Positions 1 through 13,040 of a DNA stretch of 64,000 nucleotides are shown here, piece after piece; positions within the stretch are counted from its first letter, which is position 1; every line of letters begins with the position of its first letter. Both the position numbers and the translations under genes were made by a program. Under the pieces are notes generated by a model, which saw only the letters and a program-made list of their open reading frames with translations, ran no database searches and was not told the origin of the DNA. Origin of the DNA: Sordaria brevicollis (taxonomy: Eukaryota > Ascomycota > Sordariomycetes > Sordariales > Sordariaceae); the NCBI GenBank assembly GCA_033439795.1, contig JAUTDP010000003.1:2108001-2172000 (forward strand), given 5' to 3'.

Positions 1-3000
1 ATTTACTTATTACTTTACCCTTATATACCCTTACGGCTTTGTAAATTCGGTTATAAATAACGAAAACGATTATATTAATAATTAAAGAAATATATAACCT
101 TTTATTTAAATCGTAATTAGAAGTTAACGTTTATTAAATATAAATAAAAAGGAGGATAATTAAAAAATATCCCTATAATTAAATTTAAAATTATTAAAAT
201 TAATAAATCTTTTATAAATAATTATTATAAATACCCCAATTTATTAAATTTTTCCATTTACTTATTTTATAAACCGTATAAAATATATTATACTATATTC
301 GTTAATAGCGGTTATATTATTTTAAAGTTTATTAATTATCGTTTCGTTTTATATAATAATCTTCTAATTTTTAAATTCTAATTCTTTAAATTCTTATACT
401 TCGTTAATAATTAAACGAAAAGGAATATTACGTATTTTAATCGCCTAATTATAAATACTAATATATATTACGAATTTATTGATTTCTTTATTTACAATTT
501 TATAAAAAATAATTTTATTATTTTTAAATACCCGTAATTAATTTATTATACTCCTAATATCGATTAATTTAGCGATTGCCTTATTTTTGATTCTACCTAC
601 GAATAATATAATTACTTTCCTTTAAAAATACTTTATTATTTATATTATATATTATTATTACGCAAATATAATATCGATACGCTTTTAATTATTATTCCTA
701 GCGGTATACCCTTTATTATTATTTTTAAAAATTCCTTTAAAACGTAATCAATATATTAGAAACCTTTCATTTTAAACGTTTTTAATAAGGGAAAATTTAA
801 TACCCCCGCCTTACTATTGGAAGCCGTTCGTTAAATTTCTATTTCCGCGATTATTAAACGCGCTATTTATTAACGTTTTAATAAATTTAAATAGAAGGTC
901 GCTAATAAAATAAGCGCGGTCCTTATTAATAAGGTTATTAGCGGTTAAATTCTTATATTAATAATTATAATACGTTATTACCCCCTTCCTTTATTATATA
1001 TAATCCCCGCGCCGTATTATTTAACTAAAGGAGTATATACTTCTTTCTCCAATTATCGAACGCTAATCCGCCTTTATTATATCTTTAAAGGACCCTTCGA
1101 TTTAATTGATATTAAAGAACTTTTAATAATTATATTTAATTAATTCGTTAAAAAATATAAATTTTAAATTATCTGTACAATAAGGGTAAATATAATAAAA
1201 AATATCTAATATATAATAAACGAAGATAAAATAATAAAAAAAAAAAGTACCCTAACCCCGAACGCAATTAGTAATAACCTTACGGTTAATATAATTAAAA
1301 ATATTATAAATAATAAAATAATTTATTATAAAAAGTTCTTTAGTAATAATTATTATACTTAAATCGATACGCTCTATAATATTAGAAGTAAAGAAGTTAT
1401 TAAAGTAATTAAAATTTCCACTTTAATTATATTTATAAACGATACCTCCAATTTCTAAATTTACGAAGAAATTATTAACCATTATTTTACCGCTAATAGT
1501 ATTAATATTAATAAAATTATATTTAAAAATATTATTAAATTTTATAAAAAGGTAAATAAACCCCTAAAAACCGATGTATAAATTTAATAAAAACTATTTC
1601 GGTAATATTAATAATAAATAAACAATTTCCGTTAAAAAAATACTAATATACTACCCCCTAACCGGTTTTATAATTTTAAATTCGAATTTAAATTTAGCGT
1701 TATATTATCCGCTTCCCGTAATTATATTTTTAACCTAAAAGAATTTAACGTTATTAAAAAATAAATTAACAATAATTTAAAGAAGAAGTTTATCCGCCTA
1801 TTGTAATTAAAAGCTTCCGTTCCTATATTTTTAATTAAAAAGCCGGGAAGAGGAATCCGTATTTATATTAATTATTAAAATATTAATAACGTTACCTTTA
1901 AATACTACTACTTATTCTTATTTATTAAAGAAATATTCGACGTTATTTACTGTATTAAAATTTTTATTAAATTGGATATTATTATTACCTTTAACCGGGT
2001 CCGTATTAAAGAAGATTATAAATAGCTAACCGTATTTATAATAAGGTTTAAGTTATTCGAATCCTTAAATATACTTTTTAGCCTTTAAAGCGCCTTTAGC
2101 GCCTTTTAAAATTATATTAACGATATTTTATATAATATTTTCGATATTTATACGACCGTTTATTTTAATAATATTTTTATATATTCTAATAATAAAAAGG
2201 ATTACGAATAATACGTTAATAACGTCTTCGAACGTTTAATTAAAGCCGGTTTAAATATAAATATCGATAAATATAAATTCTATATAAAACGTACGAAATA
2301 TTTCGGCTTAATTATTATATTAAACGGTATCGAAATAAATTTAAATAAAATTAAAATTATATTCGATTAAATGCCCTTTTAATTTAAAAAATCGCTTTAA
2401 TAATTCTTCAATTTCGCGAACTTCTACCGGCGTTTTATTAAAGTATTTTCGACGATAATATCTTTATTATACGAATTAATAAAGAAAAACGTATTATAAT
2501 TATAATCCGACCGCTATTAATCCGTTTTTAATACGTTAAAGAAAGTTTTCGCAATTAGACCCGTATTAAAAATTTATAATTAGATTAAAAAAACTATAAT
2601 CGAAATAAATATATTTAATTAAATAATAAAGGGTATACTTTTATAATATAGTAATAACGGAATTTTATACCTAATCGCGTACTTTTTAATAAAATATACA
2701 ATTTAAGAATATAATTATAATATTTATAATAAAGAATTTTTAATTATTATTAAAGCGTTAAAGGAATAGTAATTCGAATTTAAAAGAGTATAATAATTAT
2801 TCAATATCCTAATAAACTATAAAAATTTAAAAACCTTTATAACTAATAAATAATTTATATAATAATATATACGCTAGTTATAATTTTTATTATATTTTAA
2901 TTTTTAAATTTAATATACCCTAAAATCGAAGAATTTACGTCCTAATACCCTTAATAAAAAGTTTAACGATATTCCCGTAAGTATAGAAAATAAACGCTTC

Positions 3001-5290
3001 GTTATCTGTTAATATACCCTTTTCCAACTTTTATAATTCGTAAATAATTACCTTAATAAAGAAAACCTAACCTTTTATTATTCCTTTTCCCTAATAAGCA
3101 ATTACGAAAATAAATTAATCGACGATATTATTTTAAATAGTTACGAAAATTCTATATTCCTTTAAAAAGCGGTTTTTATTTTAAACGATTTAAATAATTA
3201 TAATTAATTAATTTCGATTCGTAAAATTTTTTATAAAACCTTTAACGAATATTAAATTACTTCTAACGGTATTATTAAATAACGCGACCGTATAATAATT
3301 AACCTTCATAATAAAAAATTCCAATTCTAATTAATTAATCGCTAATACAATTCGCCTAACGTAGGCTACTTTAATTATAACGCTATTTATAAATTCCTAT
3401 CCTAAAAATTTTATTAAGAGGGTATAATTAACGATGTATATATATTTTTAAAATTTACTTACTTTATATAAAAATTAAATTCTTTAAACGTAATTCTACC
3501 GGCCTCTTTAAAACCTTACTTATTGTATTAACTCTTTAAATCTGTATTTCTATCGATTATATTATTCTATTCCCCGGTAATTTCTACTTTAATTAAAAAT
3601 TTAAATATATTTACGTTATTATTAACCGGTTAATAAAAATACGGTACTTTATACTAATAATTACGCTATTAATAAAAGAATTAACCGAATGTTTTATCGA
3701 TTACGTTTATTACCTTTATAGTTTTTTAAATTCTATCCTTTTAAATAGAAGTATTTAATTCGTATTATAATTCTAATCCTCCCTATATTAGCGTTTAAAT
3801 ATTATACGTACTTTAATTTCCGTTTTCTACTTTTAAACGAATATTTAAACCGAATATATTAACGCGGAAATAAAATAATACTTCCGATTATATATTAATT
3901 AAATATAAACCGATTGGGCTAAATAATTTCCCTTTATAAAATTCGCTAATAATAACGTAATATCTTCGTTAATAAGCTTATTACCTTTCTTTATTAATTA
4001 TAATTACTACCCCTGTATAAATACCGAATTTCGTAACCTCTTACCGCTAACGTTATTACTTATATAATTAAAAGAATATTATAAAATTAACGAATTCGCC
4101 GACCGCTTCCGTAAAATTTAGAATTTTATAATTTAATAAATTAAACGCAATTAAAACCGGTACGAAAAAAATACTAATAAAAAGCGGGTCGATTTAATAA
4201 AATATAAAGAAGGGGATACTATCCTATTTAATACGTTTAATTTAATTAATAATTACTTATATATTAAATTCTCCCTCCGTTAAAAAGGATTATTTAAAAT
4301 TTTAAAAGCGGATTTATATACTATTAAATTATAATTACCTAATAATATAAAATATTCGTTAATTTTTTATATTTCGATAATTTAATATTAGATTGGTTAA
4401 AATTTCTTTAATTAAATTGTTGATTCTAACGTTTACGCTAATAAAAGTAAAATTATAATTCGTACCGACGATTATAAAGAATATATTAAATAGGGATTCG
4501 ATAAATTATTAAATATTAAGTAAAAAGGAAAGAACTGTTATTAATACTATTTAATTAAATAAAAGGGTAATTATAACTTTATTTAAAAGAAAATTAATAA
4601 CGTTATCGATTATAAAGTACGTCTTTAAGAATTTTACTACAATTATTCCGATAAATTAATACTATTCTATATTAAAGAATTTCTTAACCGTTTCGAATAA
4701 AAAAGAGAAAACCCAATAACGGACCCCATTATTCGTAATAAATAACTTAACGTTAATACCGAACCCCGCGCTTTACGCCGCCGTTCCGCCTATTTAGTAT
4801 AATAATTCGCTATTTTTAAAATAGAACTATTATTAATCGAAAAAAAAGTAGAAGAGGGATTTATAAAAATAATAATAAAAATTATACAATTTTTAATAAA
4901 TAAATAATCTAGAATACAATTAGCGTTATAATTAGAAATATTTAATAAATTAATAAACGATTCTAAATTATAATTATACGTATATATAAATTTTTTTAAC
5001 TCTACGAACTTCTTTTAAAGGGGGATAGTATTATAGGATTATACCTATACTATACCCAATATACGCATTAATTACCTATATAAATACCTAAATCCCTAAC
5101 GACTATTCCCGATTATAATACGTATACTATAGTTCGATATAATCTAAATTTAATTACCTATAATTATATATAGTATTACGTAGGTACGCACGGACTAGGG
5201 TATAGGCTCGCGCCCATATATCCAATCCTCCGCACATACTTCTCCCTTCCCTTCCTTCGTACAATAATATATATCTCATTATATACTTAA
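1..5290 (+). mobile_element. RIP-degraded Ty3/gypsy retrotransposon relic A (5' end outside window)
   Basis: Reading through the stop codons on the + strand recovers a Ty3/gypsy pol. A reverse-transcriptase start resembling FTKLDI lies at about 1963-1980, the degenerate YLDDILIYS catalytic box (now YFNNIFIYS) at about 2161-2190, the LGFANFYRRF-like block at about 2401-2440 and an RNase H block (NNGILYLIAYF, YNKEFLIII) at about 2650-2760. A zinc/core integrase follows near 3340-4060 and a chromodomain-like stretch (GFDKLLNIK...KGNYNFI) at about 4490-4690. Glutamine and tryptophan codons have become TAA/TAG, as expected from C-to-T and G-to-A changes at CpA/TpG. A polypurine tract (5017-5026) precedes the right-hand LTR. 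The 5' LTR and most of gag are not in view. No open frame survives, so the element is dead. Confidence 0.85.
5028..5290 (+). repeat. LTR of relic A
   Basis: This segment follows the purine tract AAAGGGGGAT and starts TATTATAGGATT, which would be TGTTATGGGATT before RIP. It contains CG-rich pieces that resisted mutation and ends near TATACTTAA. The 12 bases after it, CGGTGCCAACGC at 5291-5302, look like a primer-binding site (consensus starts TGG). The boundaries are judged by eye and no second copy is in the window, so the ends may be off by tens of bases. Confidence 0.5.
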
Positions 5291-5299
5291 CGGTGCCAA

Positions 5300-8200
5300 C
5301 GCTATCCCTTAATATAACCCCTTCTAAAGTAAAAATGCGTAAGGCCGATATTAATTAAAAAGAAATAACGTAAAATAATATAAATATTATAACGACTTTA
5401 TAATAATTAATATTAATACTTTTCTTATATTCGCCAAATAAAAATATATAAAAGTAATCAATCTTTACGAATTCGACCAATTTATTAACGATTATAAAAG
5501 ATAAGCCTTCGTTAAGGATAAAGTAGAATTATACGAACGAATTAAAAAAAAAATCCTTAAATACATTTACGAATATTTAAATATATTTAATAAGAAGGAA
5601 TCCAATACCTTACCGGATTATTATACTAATAATTATTAAATCGATTTAACGGACGGAATAAAGCCCGAAAACCTTAAATATAACCTATTATATAAAATAT
5701 CGGTTAATAAACTAAAGGCTTATTAGAAATATATAAATAAGATATTAATTAAAGGTTTTATTAAAAGTAATTTTATACCTTAAATTGCGCCTATCCTGTT
5801 TATATTTAAAACTAACGGTAAATTAAAATTTTACGTAAATTATCGGAAATTTAACGCTATTATAAAGAAAAATAAATACCCCCTTCCCTTAATTAATAAA
5901 ATTATTATTAAAATTAATTAAACGAAGATTTTTTCGAAAATCGATATTAAATAAACCTTCCATCGAATTTATATATACTTTAACGACGAAGAATTTATAA
6001 TATTCCGAACGAAATATAATACGTATAAATATAAAGTTTTACCCTTTAAATTAATTAATAAATTATTAACGTTCTAGCGGTATATTAATAAAATATTAAT
6101 AAAATATTTTAATAATTTCTATAGCGCGTATATCGATAATATCTTCATTTTTTCAAATAATTTAGAGGAATATAAAATTTACGTTAAAAAGGTATTGGTT
6201 AGATTAGAAGTAGCGGAATTATAAGCGGATTTAAACAAATGCGAATTCTACGTCGAAAAGACTAAATTCTTAAGTTTTATTATTAAAACCGATAGCGTAT
6301 CCGTCGACCTTTAAAAAATTATAATCGTAAAGGATTAGTAAATTTTAATAAATATACGAAAAATATAGTCCTTTTCAAAGTTCTATAACTTCTATCGGCG
6401 CTTCGTTAAAAATTATAGCCGGATCGCTAAATTATTAACAATAATAACGAAAAAAGGAAAGGTTTTTAATTAAAATAAAGATTATTAAATTACCCTTAAG
6501 GAATTTAAAGGACGATTATTATTAATATTTATTTTAGCGTATTTTAACCATAAACGGCCAATACGAATAAAAATAGACGTTTTAAATAAAATAATAGCGG
6601 GAATATTATCCTAATTAGTTAATAACGAGTAGCGTCCGATTGCCTTTTATTCCGAAACGATATATAAAATAGAATATAATTATTCAATTTATAATAAAGA
6701 GTTAATAATTATTATTAAAACCCTATAATATTAGCGGGTAGAATTTACTAACTTATATAAACCCTTCCTAATTTTTACGGATAATAAAGCGCTTAAATAA
6801 TTTAATACTAAAAAACTTCTAAATTTATAATAAGCGGACTAAACGGAATTCTTATCCTAATATTATTTCGTTATATTATATTAGCTAAAAAGGGAGAACA
6901 AAATTATTAATACTTTATTAAAGAAAGTAGAAGATTTAAAGAGTTAAAAAATTAAATAAGAAGCTTAATATACTTTTTAACTCTTTAAGAATTTAAAGGA
7001 CGGTTATATAATATAATTTAATAATATAATTAATAATAGTAATATTATTTACGCGTCTATTTCGTTTTTAAAAGCCCTTATGGAAATTAATTTAAAAATT
7101 GTTGAAGGTAATTACGAAGAACGTTTAAAGGGATACTTTTTAATAAATTATTTTATATTCGAAAATAAAATTTATCTAAATTTAGAAATCTATCGAAATA
7201 TAATTAAAAGGGGGGGGAACGGGTATTAATTTATTATTAATAAAATCCTTACCCGTTTCGATAAATTTATTATATTATTTAATACCGTAAGAATTTAAAT
7301 TATTTATAAATTATACGCGAAAATCATTACCGTTTATCCGGGCTAAAATAAAATAAAACGCTTAATTTCTATATAGTATTAGTAATTAGGAATAATTAGT
7401 AACGTTAATTATTTCGTCGCTAATTACGTAATATATTATATTTCGAAAGTTCTCTATAATAAAATACCCGGTAAATTAGAGCCTATCTTAACGGCCTAAT
7501 GTATTTAATAGAATTTAATTATAAATTTTAAATTAATATTTAAAAATAAATAAGGATTCGATAATATATTTATAATAATAGATTAATTAAATAAAATATT
7601 ATAAATTATCCTTTACTTTATTATAATAACCGTTAAAAACGTAGCTTATATATATTATAAAGGTTTATATTATATTTACGGCTTATTAAACGAAATTATT
7701 TCGGATAGGGGTTTTTAATTTATTTTAAATTTTATAAACGAATTAATAAAGATTTTTGATATTCGGTAGAAATTAATTTCCTCTGGTTATAATTAAACCG
7801 TTAAATAAATAGAAATTATAAACGAGTATTTCGATTAACGTCTTTATCTTTTTATTAATTATTTTTAAAATAATTAATCGGAAGCGATCCTAATATTAAT
7901 AGCGTTTAAATAAGGATATTATATAATAATTTAAGAAGAATATAATTATACGAAGTATTAAAAGGGTTCCTTATATTTAATACTTTAAATTAGGAAATAT
8001 ATATAAATTTTAACGGCGTTCGGTTAACGATTAAAGAGAAATTTAATTGTAAGGACGTTTAAAGAATAGTAAAACGGATCCGAAATTACGTAGAAAAGGT
8101 AAAGGAATATATTATTAAAATTAAAAAACGAATAATTAAATAAGCGGATAAATATTAGCGTATTCTAAATTTCGGTTTTAAAGAAAAAATAATTATTATT

Positions 8201-9040
8201 AAACGGAGCGGGTTTATAGACCGACCGAATCATAAATTCGATTTTCCCTTAATCAATTAATATTTTAAAATTAAAGAGAAATATAATTATTCATTTAAAT
8301 TAAAAATATTAAAAAGGTAGAGGGGAATAGACGTTTTTTATATAGATTAATTAAAAAAATACTTTAATAATTTATTATTTAATTAAAAATTAAAAAAATT
8401 AATAGGAAAATACGTTAATAATGATATTAAATAGGAAGTAGAGGAGATTTTAATTTTTTAGGTATATTTTAGTAAATTCTAATACCGAATAAATTAGAAA
8501 AGATATAACCCAAACCCAAAATTCTATAACGTTAAAAATTTTAAAAATTTATTTAAATTATTATAAATCTATTATAAAGCGTATTTAAAATACCCGAGCC
8601 CGCCGCTATATTTAGAAGAATAATTATAAAAAGTAAAAATAAAGGAATTCGATAAAAATTACCCGAATAATAATATTCTTTTAAAGAAGGGTACGAAGAG
8701 GCTGAAGAAAATAGTAGGTATTAAAAAATAAGGGATTTATTTTATATATAATAATAGTTTTAATATTTTAAAAATTCGGGGCGAATTTTTTTCGAAGGGG
8801 AGGGTAATATTACGGCGCTAACGGACAAAATCCCTATTTAGCGGACCGGTTATCGCTTAAGCAATTATTTAATAAAGGTTAACCGCACTAGCGCACGTAA
8901 TTACGTGCCGCCTTCGTAGGTCGCTCGCGCCTAGGTATAAAACCCTAGCGCGGGGCGCGCCCTTTATTCGTTTTCTTCTTTTCTTCTTCATTTTGTGATT
9001 CTAAAATAGTAGTCCCTTGGGCGGAGCCGGATATGCCCAA
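5300..9040 (+). mobile_element. RIP-degraded Ty3/gypsy chromoviral retrotransposon relic B (5' truncated)
   Basis: A second, different gypsy pol is readable on the + strand through stop codons. The pre-RT block (DLTDGIKPENLKYN-like) lies at about 5640-5700 and RT starts APILFIFKTNGKLKFYVNYR near 5788. The degenerate YIDDILIYS box is at about 6129-6155, the FYRRFVKNYSRIAK block near 6390-6425 and RNase H at about 6510-6870. The integrase box EIISDRGF is at about 7693-7716, followed by KLISSGYN-TVK (from SSGHSQTDGQTE). A classic chromodomain (EVEEIL...RYNPNPKFYNVKNFKN) occupies about 8430-8560. Gag and protease are absent between the LTR of relic A and the RT, so the 5' part is missing. The chromodomain makes this a chromovirus-type element. 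Many CAA/CAG/TGG codons are now stops. Confidence 0.85.
8805..9040 (+). repeat. 3' LTR of relic B, with TATA-like box
   Basis: The segment starts after the purine tract GAAGGGGAGGG with TAATATTACGGCGC (from a TG-start). It has a GC-rich stretch, a TATAAAA box at 8936-8942 and CT-rich sequence downstream. It differs from the LTR at 5028, so relics A and B are different families. The start is fairly clear; the end is a guess because no second copy is visible. Confidence 0.45.
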
Positions 9041-9112
9041 CGGAGACAATGAAACGCCCATTCTATTCTCCTCTTTTATATAAACGTTCTTTTACTTTAA
9101 ACGTATTCTATT

Positions 9113-9421
9113 TTTATTTATTTATTTATTTATTTATTTATGCATGTACTTATTTATTTATTTATTTATTTATTTATGTATTTCCTTATTTATTTATTTA
9201 CTTGTTTATTTATTTTTTATTTATTTATTTATTTCGTTTTCTATTCATTTTTGTGTTTGTTTATTTACCTTTTTTTTTCTCTATTTATTTTCGTATTTCC
9301 TCAATTACTTATTTATCCATTTATTATTTTATTTATCGATTTATTTACTTTTTTACTAATGGATTTATAGATTTAATTACTTATTTATTTATATATTCGT
9401 TTATTATTCCTTTCTTTATTT
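9113..9421. repeat. (TTTA)n low-complexity tract
   Basis: Long runs of TTTA/TTTTA tetranucleotides, interrupted by degenerate units. The apparent reading frames across it (tyrosine, leucine, isoleucine and phenylalanine only) are repeat artefacts. It directly follows the LTR of relic B. Confidence 0.9.
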
Positions 9422-10140
9422 AATTACGTTTCCTTCTTACTTTATATCGTTACTTCTATATATTTTTTAATTTTCTTATTTAGTTTTTTTCTTCTTTCTT
9501 TTAATTTTTTCTTTATCTTCTTCTTTTTATTTAACGTTTCTCTTTTTTCCTTCTTTTTATTTTCTTTTCTTTCTTTTTATTATATTTTCTTATTAACTTA
9601 TTTACTTTTTGATTCATTTTCTTTATAATTTTCCCCCTTTTTTTCCATTCCCTTTATATTTCCGCTTCTTTACTTTTTTTCCACGAATATTATTTTCCTT
9701 AATATTATTATTTCTTTTTTATTATTATTTATTATTTATTATTCATTTTTTATTATTTATTATTTCATATTCATTATTTTCTTTTATTTCTCATTTATTA
9801 ATGTTTTCTTATTATTTATTATTTATTATTTATTATTTTCTTTTATTTATCATTTATCATTTATTATCTAAGATTTATTATTTATTGTTTACTATTTGTT
9901 ATTTATTATTTCTTATTTATTATCTATTATTTATTATTTATTATTTTTTATTTATTCTTTATTACTTACTATTTATTATTTATTATTCGTTCTTTATTCT
10001 TTATTATTTATTATTTATCATTTATTATCTATTATTTATTATTTATTATTTATTATGTATTATTTATTAATTATTATTTATTATTTACTATATATTCATT
10101 ATTAATAATATTATTATTATTATTATTATTACTATTACCC
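9422..10140. repeat. T-rich and (TTA)/(TTATTTA)n low-complexity tract
   Basis: From 9422 to about 9700 the strand is almost pure T/C with a few A. From about 9705 to 10100 it is a mixed array of TTATTTA and TTATTATTTA units, ending in (TTA)n at about 10101-10136. No gene content is seen. Confidence 0.9.
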
Positions 10141-10185
10141 ATATTACTTCTTAACCTTTTTTACAATTATTTTTCCTGATTTTTC

Positions 10186-10231
10186 TCGATTTTTTTCGAA
10201 TTTTTTTCGAATTTTTTTTCGAATTTTTTTC
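10186..10231. repeat. Short tandem array of TTTTTTTCGAA units
   Basis: Four consecutive units of a T-run followed by CGAA, each about 11-12 bases. The CGAA/TTCG cores can pair, so single strands could form weak hairpins. No known function. Confidence 0.7.
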
Positions 10232-10259
10232 TTCTACCTATCCGTCAGATTTTTTCAAA

Positions 10260-10890
10260 GTCGTTTTTCTCCCTCAGTAGGGGGTATAGAAATTTCTAAG
10301 GGGGTGCATTTTACTCGCCTTTTTCCGCTCTATATTTTGGTACCCCCTTTTTATAAGGGTTAGGGTTATAGGCCTTTGAAAAAAACTTAACGATTTTTGA
10401 AATTCTTTTCGAAATTTTTCTAAGTCCACTAACAATTTCCGGCCGGCGTGCCAAACTCGATTTTTCCGAGCTTCTTTCTCATTTTTCTCAACAACCGCTC
10501 GTCGGAATTTGATGCAACTAGGACCATTCTGTCCGGAATAATTAGACCAACACAACGGCACCACTTTTGTGTTTGCGACGTTGAATCTGAAGGGTGTATC
10601 GGCCTTTTCAATTCGTTTTTCGAATTCAGCTGAATTCAAATTGCCGGATTAGGCAATAGTGGGTCTAGGGGCTCCGCAATTTTAGTAATTCGAACCGCGA
10701 TAGACAGAAACGCCGCTCCTTCCAGTTTCGCTGCGACGGGCCTATGGCACGGCCTTCGTTTGCAACTCCGGGGTTCAAATCCATGGTTCGGGGCCCGGCG
10801 CAACTCCACGTTGAAGGATGGGCGTTTCAATAATAGACCTAGATTCAATGTATTAAGTTTGTTTCTCGTGACCACGTCGCTCGTAACACT
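10260..10890 (-). other. Less-mutated island inside the RIPed block, with a minus-strand open frame
   Basis: Base composition becomes near normal here, with CpA and TpG present, between RIPed segments. A minus-strand frame is open from 10639 to 10274 (about 121 codons, no ATG start), and a second minus frame spans 10875-10636. The first has a basic, lysine-rich middle (VEKNEKEARKNRVW). I do not recognise a protein family. It may be a fragment of a repeated element or a non-coding remnant. CT-rich sequence follows at 10885-10950. Confidence 0.3.
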
Positions 10891-11059
10891 TTCCCTCTTT
10901 TCGTCTTTTTAATTTTTTTTTCGTCTTTTTAATTTTCTTTTCGCTTTTATTCATTTTTAGCCTAAAGAAATTCGGAAGAGGCCTAAAGAAATTCGTCAAT
11001 AACCTAAAGGCTAATATTTTTAACCTATAGGTTTATTAAGTACAATTTTCAACCAATAG

Positions 11060-12090
11060 TACTTAATATAGTAATTAAATTTCTTCTAAATTATATTATA
11101 AACTTCGACGAAATCCCCCTCCTATTCGAATACTTCGATAATTATACTTATACTATTAAAGGAAATAAAACCGTTTTAAAAAAGACTAATCGAAGTAAAT
11201 AGAATAAACGCTAAACTATTTTAATTCTCTATATTTTTACTAATAGGGAGTAGCGTATTAAACCTACTATTATCTTTTATAGAGAGGGTAATCTATTAAA
11301 GGAAGAATAGCTATATTATATTTATAACGTCGACGTTAAATTTAATAAAATAGCGTATTCAACCGAAGATTTATTACTTCGTTAATTAAACAATTAATTT
11401 ACTCTTATTATTAAAGAGCTAAGATAAAAACTCTTATTAATTATAAATATAACGCTATTTTATAATATTAATCGAATCTATAATAAATTTAAAGATATAA
11501 TACCTTATAAAATAATACCCGCAATAATTCTTAATAATTTGACCAACCTTCTTCAACCTTTTAATATTTTAATTAATACGCTATTTAAAAAGTTCTTAAA
11601 AGAAAAAACGTAATTTTACAAAAAAAAGTAGGGGAGAAAAAATCTAGATAAAGTATAGGTAGTATTTAATAAGAGGATTATAATTATATACGTTATTTTT
11701 CGAATATATATAATATTTAAAGAAAAAAGGAATTTAATAAAGAAGGCGTTTAAAGATACTAATATTTCTATACTTCTAGACGGCTTAGAAAACTACTTCA
11801 TTAACGTTAAAGAGATTAATAGGGATAATATTAATTAAAATAATTGGGAGTAAATAATCGATATTACTATAAGGGTAAATAATTTTGAAATTATCCCTAA
11901 ATTTAAGGATAATTTCGTTTACAACTCTAAATTGGGTAGGGGAGGGTATAACCGTTTTAAAAAGAAATAATTATTAGTACTACTAACTATAAAAGGTTTT
12001 ATTAAAATTAGTAAAAATAAGCAAGTGTTTATCGATCGCTTAAAAGCTAATAATGAAAAACGGCGCTAGGAAGTATAATAATAAAGAAGA
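11060..12090 (+). pseudogene. RIPed pogo/Tigger-like DDE transposase relic with SAP-like C-terminus
   Basis: Reading + frames through stops gives a DDE_1-type (pogo/Tigger/Jerky) transposase. The blocks in order are TILILYIFTNRE..RIKPTIIFYREGNLLKEE (from LTLYIFADG-RIPPxIIFRG), LLLIINITLFY at the second-aspartate block, and the family hallmark IPxxLTSLLQPF.I (from PPGCTSLLQPLDV) at about 11520-11580. Then come KRIIITYVIFRIY, KKAFKDTNISILLDGLEN (from KAFxxCGISxxxDGSED) at about 11735-11800, and VKEINRDNIN. The tail LLVLLTIKGFIKISKNKQVFIDRLK (about 11965-12045) resembles a SAP DNA-binding domain, seen on some fungal DDE elements. Numerous in-frame TAA/TAG codons show it is dead. I could not find its terminal inverted repeats. 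Confidence 0.65.
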
Positions 12091-12091
12091 G

Positions 12092-12336
<245 letters not shown>

Positions 12337-13040
12337 ATAATAGTAACTATAATAACGATTTTATATTATTATTAATATTATTAGATAATAACGTTATTAA
12401 AATTCATTATCCCTATCCTCTTTACTATTAGAATTTCCCTTATCCTATTTAATAATATTAACGTAAATATACGCTATTACTTTAATTTCTTACTATTAAC
12501 GAATTTTCTAGAGTTTATTATCCTATTTATATTAGTATTTACTAAATTCTATTATATAATGCAAAACTTTAATACTTTTAAATTTAACCTCTAATTCGAT
12601 TTTATAACGGCTTTTATTACAAACCTAACTATAATAAATTTAATCTTTATTAATAAAGTTCAAACCTTTTAATATATTAGGGGATAAGGGTATTTACGGC
12701 ACAACGACGTACTTAATACCCTCAACAAACTACTAAGCATTTAAGTAATTATTTATTATATTTAATGGCAAACTACTTAATAAATAAAATAAATAAAATA
12801 TTAATAATTTATTTACTTATATATAAGATCGATATCTCTAAGGATTAATTTTTATTTAATTGTAGTTATAATTAGATTATTGGGATTCGGTTATATAATT
12901 AGTACGATAGGGAATAAGGATAGGGTATAATTACAAATGGTAAAAAGGAACGCTAAAATTCAATAATAGGCCTTTCTATAGGGCTCCGGATAAGAATATA
13001 TTGCTATAGCTATTTTAGCTAGCATTTATATAATAGAAAG
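12337..13040. other. RIPed AT-rich sequence, no recognisable gene
   Basis: It continues the CpA-depleted AT-rich composition. I could not read a protein family from any frame. Composition returns to normal at about 13,040, which marks the edge of the repeat block. Confidence 0.7.

Noticed and set aside
9049..10105. Open frames rich in Tyr, Leu, Ile and Phe
   Set aside because: They are translations of TTTA/TTA repeats with no protein-like sequence.
10350..10372. Telomere-like GGGTTAGGG
   Set aside because: Only one TTAGGG unit is present and there is no array; most likely chance.
10755..10800. tRNA-like GGTTCAAATCC sequence
   Set aside because: The T-loop string is present, but flanking bases do not pair into a T stem or acceptor stem, so a tRNA is not supported.
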